NCBI RefSeq assembly: GCF_043769475.1
Contig: NZ_CP171729.1
Span: 5,022,001 to 5,086,000, forward strand
Source of the DNA: Allomesorhizobium sp043769475
Lineage (GTDB): Bacteria > Pseudomonadota > Alphaproteobacteria > Rhizobiales > Rhizobiaceae
Direction: 5' to 3'
Length of the DNA stretch: 64,000 nt
The notes beneath the pieces were generated by a model. The model had not been told where the DNA came from. It was given only the letters and a program-made list of their open reading frames with translations, and made no database searches. Position numbers and translations under genes: made by a program. Below, piece by piece: positions 32,189 to 43,948 of this stretch (its first letter is position 1; each line of letters starts with the position of its first letter).

Positions 32189-34852
32189 ATGGCAGAGACG
32201 AAGCTTTCGAAATACCGGTCGAAGCGCGACTTCACCAAGACCGCCGAGCCGAGCGACGCGGCGGACGCGTCTCCGTCTCCGCGTCTCCGCTTCGTCATCC
32301 AGAAGCACGCCGCGACGCGGCTGCATTACGATCTGCGCCTCGAACTGGACGGCGTTTTCAAGTCCTGGGCGATCACACGCGGACCGTCGCTTGATCCGCA
32401 TGACAAGCGCCTTGCGGTCGAGACGGAGGACCATCCGCTCGCCTATGGCGATTTCGAGGGCACTATCCCCAAAGGCCAGTATGGCGGCGGCACGGTGCAA
32501 CTCTGGGATCGCGGCTACTGGAGCGTCGAAGGCCGCAAGACACCGGAGAAGGCGCTGGAATCCGGCGATCTGAAGTTCACGCTCGAAGGCAAGCGCCTGC
32601 ATGGAAGCTGGGTTCTGGTGCGAATGAAGAGCGACCGCGACGGCGGTAAGCGCACCAACTGGCTGCTCATCAAGCATCGCGACGCTTTCGCGCGCGAAGG
32701 TGACGGCGAAGCGATCCTGAAGGAAGACCGTTCGGTCGCCTCGGGCCGCACCTTGGCGGAAATAGCCAAGGGCAAGGGCAAAGCGCCAAAGCCCTTCATG
32801 CTGGCCGGCGATGGCGCCGCGAGCCCGGACGCTGTCTGGAATTCCAACAGGGGCGATGACGAAAAACTTTCGCTCAAGCAGGAATTGCGAAAGCCGGTTA
32901 CGCGCAAGCGCGGCAAGTCGGCCGCCATGCCCGATTTCATCGCGCCGCAGCTCTGCGAAACCGTAAGCCGCGCGCCGAGCGGGTCCGATTGGCTGCATGA
33001 GATAAAATTCGATGGCTATCGCATGCAGTTGCGCGTCGAAGACGGCCGCGCGGTGCTGAAGACGCGCAAGGGCCTCGACTGGAGCGGCAAGTTCGGCGCG
33101 ATCGCCGCCGAAGGAGATGCGCTTCCCGACTGCATCATCGACGGCGAGATCGTCGCGCTGGACAGCTCCGGCAGGCCGGATTTCAGCGCGCTTCAGGCCG
33201 CCCTGTCCGAGCAGGATACAGGCGAACTGGTGTTCTTCGCCTTCGACCTTTTGTTTGAGGGATCGGAAGATTTGCGGCCGCTGCCGCTGACCGAGCGCAA
33301 GGCTCGGCTGCAGGAACTCTTGGACGGCAGCGCGGACGAGACGCCGCACATCCGCTTCGTCGAGCATTTCGAAGGCGACGGCGAGGCGGTGCTGCGCTCG
33401 GCGAGCAGCCTCGGCCTGGAAGGCATCATCTCCAAGAGGGCGGGCGCGCCTTACCAATCCGGGCGGACTACGAGCTGGACCAAGGCGAAAAGCCGGGAGG
33501 GTCAGGAAATCGTGATCGGCGGCTGGACGACGACCAACGGCAAGTTCCGGTCGCTGCTCGCCGGTGTTTTTCACGACGGCCATTTCGTCCATGTCGGCCG
33601 CGTCGGAACCGGCTTCGGCCGCGAGAAGGTCGAGAAGCTTTTGCCGAAACTGAAGGCTGTGGCGACGAAGAAATCCCCATTCACCGGCGCCAACGCGCCC
33701 GGCAAGGCCCCGAACATCAACTGGGCCAGGCCCGAACTGGTGGCCGAGATCCAGTTCGCAGGATGGACCGATGGTGGCCAGATCAGGCAGGCGGCGTTCA
33801 AGGGATTGCGCGAGGACAAGCCCGCCCGCGAGGTGAGGGCCGAAATGCCCGTGCCGGTCGAGCAGACGCAAGCCGCCGAACCGGAGACTAGCGCCAGGCA
33901 AGCGGCAAAGCCTGCCGGAGCGCGCGGCAAGGGAGGAAAGCCGATGGTGATGGGTGTCGCGATATCGAACCCGGACAAGGAGATGTGGCCCGACGCTGGC
34001 GACGGCGAGCCGGTGACCAAGCTCGACCTCGCCAACTATTTCGAAACTGTCGGGCCCTGGCTGATCGAGCACATCAGGGGGCGGCCGTGCTCCATCATCC
34101 GTGCGCCGGACGGGATCGGCGGCGAGCAGTTCTTCCAGCGCCACGCAATGCCCGGCACGTCGAAACTGCTCGAACTGGTCCCGGTCTTCGGTGACAAGAA
34201 GCCCTATCTGCAGATCGACCGCGTCGAAGGCCTCGCGGCCGTCGCCCAGATTGGTGCGCTGGAACTGCACCCGTGGAATTGCGAGCCCGGGAAACCCGAA
34301 GTGCCGGGCCGGCTGGTTTTCGACCTCGATCCGGGACCGGAGGTCGAATTCGCGGCCATCATAGAGGCGGCTCGCGAGATGCGCGAGCGCCTGGAAGCGC
34401 TCGGTATGGTCTCGTTCTGCAAGACCACCGGCGGCAAGGGCCTGCATGTGGTGACGCCGCTGAAGGCGCCGGCCAGGGGCGGCCCCGACTGGAAGGAAGC
34501 AAAAGCCTTCGCGCAAGAGGTCTGCAAGCAGATGGCGCGCGACAGCCCCGACCGTTATCTGGTCAACATGGCCAAGAAGCTGCGCACCGGCCGCATCTTC
34601 CTCGACTATCTCCGCAACGACCGCATGGCGACGGCTGTCGCGCCGCTGTCGCCGCGCGCGCGGCCCGGCGCCACCGTGTCGATGCCGCTGAACTGGGAGG
34701 AGGTGAAGCCGGGCCTCGACCCGAAGCGCTACACGCTACGCACCGCGCCGACGCTGCTCGCCAAGACCGCCGCCTGGAAGGATTACGGCGACGGCGAAAG
34801 GCCGCTGAAACCGGCCATCAAGCGGCTCGGCAAGGCGAAGGCGGCCGCATAA
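32189..34852 (+). CDS. ligD: ATP-dependent DNA ligase D (NHEJ), three-domain
   Basis: An 887-residue end-joining enzyme in the order phosphoesterase, ligase, polymerase. The 3'-phosphoesterase domain (about residues 30-190) keeps the metal residues His40, His46 and Asp48 in KHAATRLHYDLRLE. The ligase domain has the nucleotidyl lysine Lys273 in EIKFDGYR, then IIDGEIVALD and EGIISKRAGAPYQSG. The primase-polymerase domain (from about residue 590) has FDLDPGPE with Asp712 and Asp714, and TTGGKGLHVVTPL. Works with Ku at 13324. Start 32189 begins the family-like MAETKLSKYR; upstream in-frame residues look unrelated. Confidence 0.95.
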   Translation: MAETKLSKYRSKRDFTKTAEPSDAADASPSPRLRFVIQKHAATRLHYDLRLELDGVFKSWAITRGPSLDPHDKRLAVETEDHPLAYGDFEGTIPKGQYGGGTVQLWDRGYWSVEGRKTPEKALESGDLKFTLEGKRLHGSWVLVRMKSDRDGGKRTNWLLIKHRDAFAREGDGEAILKEDRSVASGRTLAEIAKGKGKAPKPFMLAGDGAASPDAVWNSNRGDDEKLSLKQELRKPVTRKRGKSAAMPDFIAPQLCETVSRAPSGSDWLHEIKFDGYRMQLRVEDGRAVLKTRKGLDWSGKFGAIAAEGDALPDCIIDGEIVALDSSGRPDFSALQAALSEQDTGELVFFAFDLLFEGSEDLRPLPLTERKARLQELLDGSADETPHIRFVEHFEGDGEAVLRSASSLGLEGIISKRAGAPYQSGRTTSWTKAKSREGQEIVIGGWTTTNGKFRSLLAGVFHDGHFVHVGRVGTGFGREKVEKLLPKLKAVATKKSPFTGANAPGKAPNINWARPELVAEIQFAGWTDGGQIRQAAFKGLREDKPAREVRAEMPVPVEQTQAAEPETSARQAAKPAGARGKGGKPMVMGVAISNPDKEMWPDAGDGEPVTKLDLANYFETVGPWLIEHIRGRPCSIIRAPDGIGGEQFFQRHAMPGTSKLLELVPVFGDKKPYLQIDRVEGLAAVAQIGALELHPWNCEPGKPEVPGRLVFDLDPGPEVEFAAIIEAAREMRERLEALGMVSFCKTTGGKGLHVVTPLKAPARGGPDWKEAKAFAQEVCKQMARDSPDRYLVNMAKKLRTGRIFLDYLRNDRMATAVAPLSPRARPGATVSMPLNWEEVKPGLDPKRYTLRTAPTLLAKTAAWKDYGDGERPLKPAIKRLGKAKAAA

Positions 34853-34993
34853 GGGCCGGCTGCCGTGCTCTCAGTGGGCGTTGCGTCAACGCCCGCTGGC
34901 AAAACCGGTCGTCAATCGCTATTTGCTGGAGAAATGACATCGCTTGCGCGCCGTGCGAAAATTCGGCGGCGCGTCGAAGGAACCGGAAGCATC

Positions 34994-35398
34994 ATGGCAG
35001 GCAGGGACACGTTGACGAAAAACCAGTTGCGGGTGCTCGAAAAGCTCGAGGCCGCGACCGGGCCGCTCAGCGCCTATACGCTGCTCGACCAATTGCGCGA
35101 AAACGGCTTTCGCGCGCCGCTGCAGGTCTATCGCGCGCTCGACGGGCTGATGAATGCCGGCTTCGTGCACCGCCTCGAAAGCATGAACGCCTTCGTCGCC
35201 TGCGCCGAGCCTCACGATCACAGCCATCGCATGATCGCTTTCGCCATCTGCGACAAATGCGGCCAGGTGGCCGAGTTTTCGGACGAGACCGTTGGCAAGA
35301 GCCTCGACGCCTGGGTCGGCTCGACCGGCTTCGCCGCCAAGAAGGCGGTGATCGAGTTCCGCGGCACCTGCGCCGCCTGCGCGGCGGTGGCGGCTTAG
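34994..35398 (+). CDS. Fur family transcriptional regulator, Zur-like
   Basis: A 134-residue metal-dependent repressor. The winged helix (LTKNQLRVLEKLEAATGPLS; LQVYRALDGLMNAGFVHRLE) is followed by the sensing/dimerisation domain with HDHSH, the structural zinc pair CDKC and a second C-x-x-C (TCAACAA) at the C-terminus. This arrangement is more like Zur than Fur, but the metal is an inference. ATG 34994 gives family length; the in-frame ATG at 34865 would add 43 unrelated residues. No regulated metal transporter is adjacent. Confidence 0.82.
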   Translation: MAGRDTLTKNQLRVLEKLEAATGPLSAYTLLDQLRENGFRAPLQVYRALDGLMNAGFVHRLESMNAFVACAEPHDHSHRMIAFAICDKCGQVAEFSDETVGKSLDAWVGSTGFAAKKAVIEFRGTCAACAAVAA

Positions 35399-35500
35399 CA
35401 GCTTAGTTCACGCCCAGGGCGCCGAGATTCAGGTCAGGCCGATCCGGAATCGAAGATGGGCACGCCGCGACCATTTGCAGGCCGGCAACCTGAATCCTAG

Positions 35501-38467
<2,967 letters not shown>

Positions 38468-38686
38468 GGCGCTAGCCCTAGCGCGGAGGTCCGAAACTGT
38501 CCACTTCGAAACATTCGGGCGCATGAATCCGGGTGCACGAAACTGACATTCCGCATCGATCACGCGTTTGTTACGAAACTGTAATGTTGTTGCCCTTGAA
38601 TCACCACTTTCCGGTTTCCAAATGGTACGCATCGGCGATTTAGCCGAGTCCGGAGTAAGGCCCGTCCCCCGCCTAGACCGGACATA

Positions 38687-38777
38687 GCGGCAGCCTCATC
38701 CCCCTCTCCGGGCTGCCGCTCCATTTTGAAGCAAGCGCCGCCGTGGTTTCCCCCTCCGCCACGGCGGCATTTTTTTT
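38687..38777 (+). ncRNA. Candidate trans-acting small RNA with C-rich loops and intrinsic terminator
   Basis: Two strong hairpins follow each other. GCGGCAGCC (38687-38695) pairs with GGCTGCCGC (38711-38719) around a loop containing CCCCCTCT. GCCGCCGTGG (38737-38746) pairs with CCACGGCGGC (38759-38768) around TTTCCCCCTCCG and is followed by A and eight T. The terminator serves no plus-strand gene, since polA is on the other strand. Anti-Shine-Dalgarno CCCCTCC loops are a hallmark of alphaproteobacterial sRNAs. The 5' end is unknown; a weak CTTGAA at 38595 could be a -35 box. The rest of the 38468-38866 gap shows nothing else. Confidence 0.5.
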
Positions 38778-38866
38778 GCCCGCCGGCAACTGCTGCACCA
38801 ATCTTTCCGGGCTTTTCCTCTCCGTTCCGACACATTAGGGTGCGGCCAGATTCGAAAGGCCCTTGA

Positions 38867-40256
38867 ATGCTGCCGCTATCCCCCGTCCTTGACCGCCTCG
38901 ACCAGAACCTCCACGAGAGCATTGAACGCCTGTTCGGCCTGCTCCGCATCAAGTCGATCTCCACCGACCCTGCCCTACGCCGCTGAATGCCGCCGCGCCG
39001 CCGAATGGCTGGTCGCGGACCTGACTTCGATCGGCTTCGACGCCAGCGTGCGCTCCACGCCCGGCCACCCGATGGTCGTCGCCCATCATGACGGACCGAC
39101 GCCGGATGCGCCGCATGTGCTTTTCTACGGCCATTACGACGTCCAGCCCGTCGATCCGCTCGAGCTTTGGGAGAGCGACCCCTTCGCCCCCGCGTTGAAG
39201 GACATCGGCGGCGGCCGCAAGATCATCACCGGCCGCGGCTCCTCGGACGACAAGGGCCAGCTGATGCTCTTCGTCGAGGCTTGCCGCGCCTACAAGCAGG
39301 TCCACGGCAAGCTGCCCTGCAAGGTCTCCATCCTGTTCGAAGGCGAGGAGGAATCGGGCTCGATCTCGCTAAAACCGTTCCTCGAGGCCAATGCGAACGA
39401 GCTGAAGGCGGATTTCGCGCTCGTCTGCGACACCGATATGCTGAACGAAGAGACGCCCTCGATCTGCACGTCGCTCCGCGGACTGGTTGGCGAAGAGATC
39501 ACCGTGAAGGCAGCCAGCCGAGATCTCCATTCGGGAATGTACGGCGGGCCCGCAGCCAACCCGATCCGGGTGCTGGCAAAAATCCTTGCCGACATTCACG
39601 ACGAGAACGGCAGAATCACCATTCCGGGCTTCTACGACGGGGTCGAAGAGACACCGTCCCAGGTGCTCAAGGCCTGGGAATTGCTGGGGACGACCGCCGA
39701 GAATTTCCTCGGGCCCGTCGGCCTGTCGCAACCGGCCGGCGAGAAGGGCCGTTCGGTACTCGAATTGGTGTGGGCGCGACCAACGGCGGAATTCAACGGC
39801 ATAATCGGCGGCTACACCGGCAAGGGATTCAAGACCGTGATCGCGGCGGAAGCCTCGGCGAAAGTATCCTTCCGCCTCGTCCACAAGCAGGATCCGAAGA
39901 AAATACGCGCCGCTTTCAGGGCTTTCGTAGAAGAGCGCATCCCGGCCGACTGCTCGGTCAAATTCCACGAGCATGGCGGCTCGCCGGCGATACAGTTCTC
40001 ATATGACTCGCCATTCCTGGCCAAAGCCAGGAACGCGCTGTCCGACGAATGGCCCAAGCCTGCCGTGATGATCGGCGGCGGCGGTTCGATCCCGGTGGTC
40101 GGCGATTTCCAGAACTATCTCGGCATGGAGTCGCTGCTCGTCGGCTTCGCATTGCCAGACGACCGCATCCACTCGCCCAACGAGAAATACGACCTGTCCT
40201 CCTTCCACAAGGGCCAGCGCTCCTGGGCCCGCATCCTCGACGCGCTGACCCAGTGA
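38867..40256 (+). pseudogene. M20 family dipeptidase, one frameshift near the N-terminus
   Basis: A zinc metallopeptidase of about 462 residues. ATG 38867 opens the natural N-terminus (LDQNLHESIERLFGLLRIKS). An extra C in CCC at 38973-38975 shifts the frame, after which the protein continues AAECRRAAEWLVADL. The body is intact: YGHYDVQPVDP (metal His/Asp), GRGSSDDKGQLMLF, FEGEEESGSISL (catalytic Glu pair) and IGGGGSIPVV. It is similar to CPG2/DapE-like M20 dipeptidases. The single-base nature of the lesion leaves sequencing error open. RNase D-like follows after 7 bases. Confidence 0.85.
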
Positions 40257-40263
40257 GGCCTTG

Positions 40264-40881
40264 ATGACCATCCGCTTCCACAGAAACGACCTGCCTGACC
40301 TCGCGCATTACAATGTCGACGCCGTAGCCATCGACACCGAAACGCTGGGCCTCAAGCCGCACCGCGACCGGCTCTGCGTCGTGCAGATATCGCCCGGCGA
40401 CGGTACCGCCGATGTGATCCAGATCGCCCCCGGCCAGACCCAGGCGCCCAATCTGGTCGCCCTCTTGCGCGACGCGAAGGTGACAAAGCTGTTCCACTAC
40501 GGCCGTTTCGACCTGGCAGTGCTCTATCATGCCTTCGGCGCAATGGCCGAGCCGGTGTTCTGCACCAAGATCGCCTCGCGCCTTACCCGCACCTATACGG
40601 ATCGGCACGGGCTGAAGGATATCTGCGCCGAACTCATCGGCGTGACCCTTTCCAAGGCGCAGCAATCCTCCGACTGGGCCGCCGAGACGCTGTCCCAGGA
40701 GCAGCTCGAATATGCCGCGTCGGACGTGCTCTATTTGCACCGGCTGCGCGACGTGCTGGCGGGAAGGCTCGCGCGGGAAAATCGCATCGAGGAAGCTGAC
40801 GCCTGCTTCCGCTTCCTGGCGACGCGCGCGAAGCTCGACCTGCTCGGCTGGGACGAGGAAGACATCTTCGCGCACAGTTAG
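40264..40881 (+). CDS. RNase D-like 3'-5' exonuclease
   Basis: A 205-residue stand-alone DEDD exonuclease domain. All catalytic acids are seen: AIDTETLGL (motif I), FHYGRFDLAVLYH (motif II) and YAASDVLYLHRL (motif III, Y-x3-D form). The HRDC domains of full-length RNase D are missing, which is normal for this short alphaproteobacterial group. Likely role is tRNA or small RNA 3' processing. It lies 7 bases after the peptidase gene. Confidence 0.88.
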   Translation: MTIRFHRNDLPDLAHYNVDAVAIDTETLGLKPHRDRLCVVQISPGDGTADVIQIAPGQTQAPNLVALLRDAKVTKLFHYGRFDLAVLYHAFGAMAEPVFCTKIASRLTRTYTDRHGLKDICAELIGVTLSKAQQSSDWAAETLSQEQLEYAASDVLYLHRLRDVLAGRLARENRIEEADACFRFLATRAKLDLLGWDEEDIFAHS

Positions 40882-40930
40882 CGGTACGGGCAACCTAGGT
40901 TCACCTTAGGTCACGCAGCAATCAAGCAAT

Positions 40931-41122
40931 GTCGACACCATCACCGACTTCACGGTCCTGGACGACACGATCAGGCTGGACGACGCGATCTTCGCCAGCA
41001 TTGCCGGAACCGGCGTGCTGACCGCGGCGCAGTTCGCCGCCAACGCCACGGGCATGGCACAGGATGCCTCGGACCGCATCATCTACGAGACCGACACCGG
41101 CAGTTTGATCTACGACGAGAAC
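40931..41122 (+). pseudogene. C-terminal remnant of an RTX/hemolysin-type calcium-binding protein
   Basis: An open stretch without a start reads VDTITDFTVLDDTIRLDDAI, then GVLTAAQFAANATGMAQDAS and DRIIYETDTGSLIYDEN. This is the standard tail that follows GGxGxDxxx nonapeptide repeats in secreted RTX proteins, which normally ends about 25 residues later. No nonapeptide repeats precede it, and the expected final strand is missing. It looks like a decayed end of a type I secreted protein. It explains most of the 283-base gap 40882-41164. Confidence 0.55.
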
Positions 41123-41164
41123 AAAAGAGCGGCGCCCACGCGTGCCAAGGAAAAATGCCGTTGT

Positions 41165-41521
41165 TCATGGGGTTGCCTCGATCTGCCCGCCGCGTGAGCC
41201 GTATTGCAGCACCTGGACCTTTTCCAGCGTGATCAGGCCGCTGGTCATCATCGTGTCGAGCGTCGGCAGGAAAGCATTGATCTTGTCCTCGCTGTCGACG
41301 ATCTCGATCACCAGCGGCAGGTCCTCCGATAGGCGGAGGATCTTTGTCGTGTGCAATCGGCTGGAATGGCCGAAGCCCATGCCTCCCCGCAGCACCGTTG
41401 CTCCGGCGAGGTGCATCTCGCGGGCCTTGAGCACGATCGCCTCGTAAAGCGGGCGGCCATCATTCCTGTCGTCCTCGCCGATGAGTATGCGCAGAAGCAC
41501 CGCCTGCCTTGGTATTTGCAT
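41165..41521 (-). CDS. DUF190 family protein
   Basis: A 118-residue small protein of the DUF190 family (PII-like fold): AVLLRILIGEDDRNDGRPLYE, REMHLAGATVLRGGMGFGHSS and LPLVIEIVDSEDKINAFLPTL. It is frequently linked to crcB, as here (3 bases after the second crcB). A regulatory role in fluoride export has been suggested by context, not proven. Confidence 0.9.
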   Translation of the reverse strand: MQIPRQAVLLRILIGEDDRNDGRPLYEAIVLKAREMHLAGATVLRGGMGFGHSSRLHTTKILRLSEDLPLVIEIVDSEDKINAFLPTLDTMMTSGLITLEKVQVLQYGSRGGQIEATP

Positions 41522-41524
41522 GGG

Positions 41525-42022
41525 TCAGACTCCTCCCAATCGGTTGAGACGCGACGCGAACATATGGCCGAGCCAGACGGCCCCGAGCCATGTGACGATG
41601 GAGACACCGATATTCAGTCCTGCCGCCGGCCAATTGCCGCTCTGCATGAGGAAAAGGGTTTCCAGACTGAACATCGAGAAGGTGGTAAAGCCGCCGAAGA
41701 TCCCCGTCATGACGAACTGGCGCTGGCGCGTCCCGGCGAAGACGCGTCCGCCTGGTTCTGTAAGGGTGGCATAAAAGCCGATGGCGAAGGAGCCGAGAAC
41801 GTTCACGAACAAGGTGCCCCAGGGAAAACCCGGGCCAAGATAGGCAAGCGCGGCCATCGAGGCGACAGCCCGCAGGACGCTGCCGATTACGGACCCGATA
41901 GAGACGGCCAGATAAAGGATGAAGGTATCGCGGGCCGCCCGCCGTCTGGCCCCGCCTTTCTGCTTCGCCTCCTTGTCAGGCAGCGCCCGCCTGCTAGGCC
42001 GCGCTTGGTCCAGTGGCTTCAT
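41525..42022 (-). CDS. crcB: CrcB fluoride channel subunit (second)
   Basis: A 165-residue four-helix membrane protein of the CrcB/Fluc family. The core reads IGSVLRAVASMAAL, PWGTLFVNVLGSFAIGFY, QFVMTGIFGGFTTFSMFSLETL and LNIGVSIVTWLGAVWLG. GFTTFSMFS matches the Fluc channel motif, and the Asn of FVNVLGSF is the conserved pore residue. A basic N-terminal extension (about 35 residues) precedes helix 1. Its start overlaps the other crcB by 4 bases. The two probably make a heteromeric channel. Confidence 0.9.
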   Translation of the reverse strand: MKPLDQARPSRRALPDKEAKQKGGARRRAARDTFILYLAVSIGSVIGSVLRAVASMAALAYLGPGFPWGTLFVNVLGSFAIGFYATLTEPGGRVFAGTRQRQFVMTGIFGGFTTFSMFSLETLFLMQSGNWPAAGLNIGVSIVTWLGAVWLGHMFASRLNRLGGV

Positions 42023-42426
42023 GGCGCCCCGACCCCCAAAGCGACGAAGCCGGACACATATCCGAGGGCCACCGCGGCCAGGCAGAGGGCAAGGGACAGG
42101 ATCACGTTTCCACCGGCACGCATGATCTGACCGTCGCGGACGAGCATGAGCGTCTGCAAGCTGAAGGAGGAGACGGTCGTGTAGCTGCCGAGGAACCCGG
42201 TGACGGCGAACTGCCATGCGACAGGCATCGGAAAAAAGTCTTCGCCGACCGTACCGGCTGAAATCAAACCGACTGCAAAGGCGCCAGTGATGTTGACGAC
42301 CATCGTGCCCCAGGGAAAGGTCTCGCCGATGTGGCGACCGACGAAGCCGGACACGAAATAGCGTGCCGGGCCTCCCAGGATGCTGCCGAGCGCGACCCAC
42401 GCCAAGCCCTGAAGGACGTCCTGCAT
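42019..42426 (-). CDS. crcB: CrcB fluoride channel subunit (first)
   Basis: A 135-residue Fluc-family membrane protein with GGPARYFVSGFVGRHIG, FPWGTMVVNITGAFAVGLI and FLGSYTTVSSFSLQTLML, and four hydrophobic helices. It is first in the crcB-crcB-DUF190 operon. GGAGG lies upstream of the ATG. The 196 bases before it hold no sequence matching the crcB fluoride riboswitch. Confidence 0.9.
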   Translation of the reverse strand: MQDVLQGLAWVALGSILGGPARYFVSGFVGRHIGETFPWGTMVVNITGAFAVGLISAGTVGEDFFPMPVAWQFAVTGFLGSYTTVSSFSLQTLMLVRDGQIMRAGGNVILSLALCLAAVALGYVSGFVALGVGAP

Positions 42427-42622
42427 GCCCGTCTGCCTCCAAGCAATCTTTTAAGGTCATCTTGCCCGAGGGCCGGCGAGGTCCCTTGACCGTATTTCCA
42501 AGTCGATGCCTGCGAGCAGCGCATGCACGCGAGCGGCCCCGAGCCGGATGGCCGCAGCCAGCACCATTGCTGCCAGGCTCATCGGGAGTGCCGTGCGCAT
42601 ATAAAGCCCGTCCATCGTCGAT

Positions 42623-43948
42623 CTACCGGTCGCATCCATTCGTTTTGTTGGCGCCGCAATCATTGCTGGCCGTACTGCGACCAGCATGCCCGACAGGCAC
42701 AGTTGCACCCAGCGCCCCAACGTGACTGGCGTAGTTATCCCGCGTATTTTGGTCGAGTACGGCGACAGGAGCGGCAATAACCAGCCCCGCCGTGGTGCCG
42801 GCCGCAGCCGCGACGCCCGCCGTCGCGGTCACGATGTGGTCGCCGAGGCCCAGACGATTGTCGGTCAAAGTCTGGCCGCTCGATAGGCGGGTGCCGATGA
42901 GCTGGACGATCTCGGGGGACTCGGCGAATTTGCTATGATGGAGATCGCCGCCCGCCTCGATCTTGGTGAGATCGATGACGGATATGTTGTTGGACGCGAG
43001 CTCGGTCTTGTATGGCTCCTGTTCCGGGTCGATTGATCCCAACCGGGCGACATTGCCCCAAACGCGTCGAGACACCGCCAAAGCGCGGTCGTCGCGCGAG
43101 ACAAAAAGCGTGAATTGCGGGCGAGGTGTTCCCATGTCGGCGATCTGCGATCGGAAGACATCGACATCGACGTCAGGCGCTGCGAGCATCACGTTCTTGA
43201 ATTTGGGCGGAAGATTGCCGTTGCGAATCGCCATCTGACGCAGCGATTCAAGTGCAAGCCAGTTTCCCATCGAGTGGGCCAGAACCGAAACCTCTTTGAC
43301 GTCGGGATCACGCGCCAGATACTGAAACAGGTTCTCCAATGCGTTGCGCGTGTAGTTGGTGCTTTCGCGGTCGTAGCCATAGGCGAGCAGACTGCCCCGC
43401 GACGGCCAGGTGACCAGCACGGGAACACTGTTCGCTCCTGAATCATGGACAATTTGCGCGAAGCGATAGACCGCGTCCTCGAACCGGTTGTTGAAGCCGT
43501 GAACGAAGACGAGCACGCTGCGGCCGGAACTCTTCGCAACGGACTTGCTGAGCCAGCTTTCCGCTCTTTCCCGGCTGACTTCCTCGGCTCTCAGCGTCGC
43601 GAAATCGGTCGCCGGATCGGGCGGCAGTTTCCGCGGCCAGGCGACCTCGCCCACCTTGCGAACATTGTCAGGCGGTATCGACACAGTGATTTCAGCGAAG
43701 GCCGGCGCGGCCCCGCGTTCGCCGCTGAACATTTCGCCGGGGTTCGACGCACGGCCGCGGGTCGTGGCGACGAGCATTTCGACGCTGCTGGCGGATGGTG
43801 ACGTATCCGCCACCGGCGACAGCACGCCGGTCGGCCGGCTGGCGCATCCGGCGAGAATGACCAGCGCCGACATGGCGAGAAACCAGAACAAATGCGGCGG
43901 CCGTTTTAGGCGAGCGGTAAAGCTTTCAATCGACATAGACGACGACAT
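42623..43948 (-). CDS. DUF900 alpha/beta hydrolase lipoprotein
   Basis: A 441-residue protein with a lipoprotein signal peptide (FWFLAMSALVILAGCASRP; lipobox LAGC) and a DUF900 alpha/beta-hydrolase domain: EMLVATTRGRASNPGEMFSG, VLVFVHGFNNRFEDAVYRFA (oxyanion region), VTWPSRGSLLAYGYDRESTNY, then the nucleophile elbow VLAHSMGNWLALESL and the C-terminal GGDLHHSKFAESPEI with the catalytic His. The substrate is unknown. ATG at 43948 or 43936 is possible; a much earlier in-frame start at 44230 would precede the signal peptide. Confidence 0.85.
   Translation of the reverse strand: MSSSMSIESFTARLKRPPHLFWFLAMSALVILAGCASRPTGVLSPVADTSPSASSVEMLVATTRGRASNPGEMFSGERGAAPAFAEITVSIPPDNVRKVGEVAWPRKLPPDPATDFATLRAEEVSRERAESWLSKSVAKSSGRSVLVFVHGFNNRFEDAVYRFAQIVHDSGANSVPVLVTWPSRGSLLAYGYDRESTNYTRNALENLFQYLARDPDVKEVSVLAHSMGNWLALESLRQMAIRNGNLPPKFKNVMLAAPDVDVDVFRSQIADMGTPRPQFTLFVSRDDRALAVSRRVWGNVARLGSIDPEQEPYKTELASNNISVIDLTKIEAGGDLHHSKFAESPEIVQLIGTRLSSGQTLTDNRLGLGDHIVTATAGVAAAAGTTAGLVIAAPVAVLDQNTRDNYASHVGALGATVPVGHAGRSTASNDCGANKTNGCDR

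Noticed and set aside
35431..35500. GATTCAGGT/ACCTGAATC inverted repeat between the Fur-type gene and polA as a terminator
   Set aside because: The arms are about 50 bases apart with no T-run; pairing over this loop is not convincing.
42457..42615. A 52-codon minus-strand frame (MDGLYMRTALPMSLAAM...) between crcB and the DUF900 gene
   Set aside because: It has no ribosome-binding site and no family similarity, and GC-rich DNA easily yields such frames. It could be real but is not supportable.
42427..42622. Possible fluoride riboswitch upstream of the crcB operon
   Set aside because: The minus-strand leader contains no sequence resembling the conserved crcB-motif pseudoknot core; only ordinary GC-rich sequence and a GGAGG site were seen.
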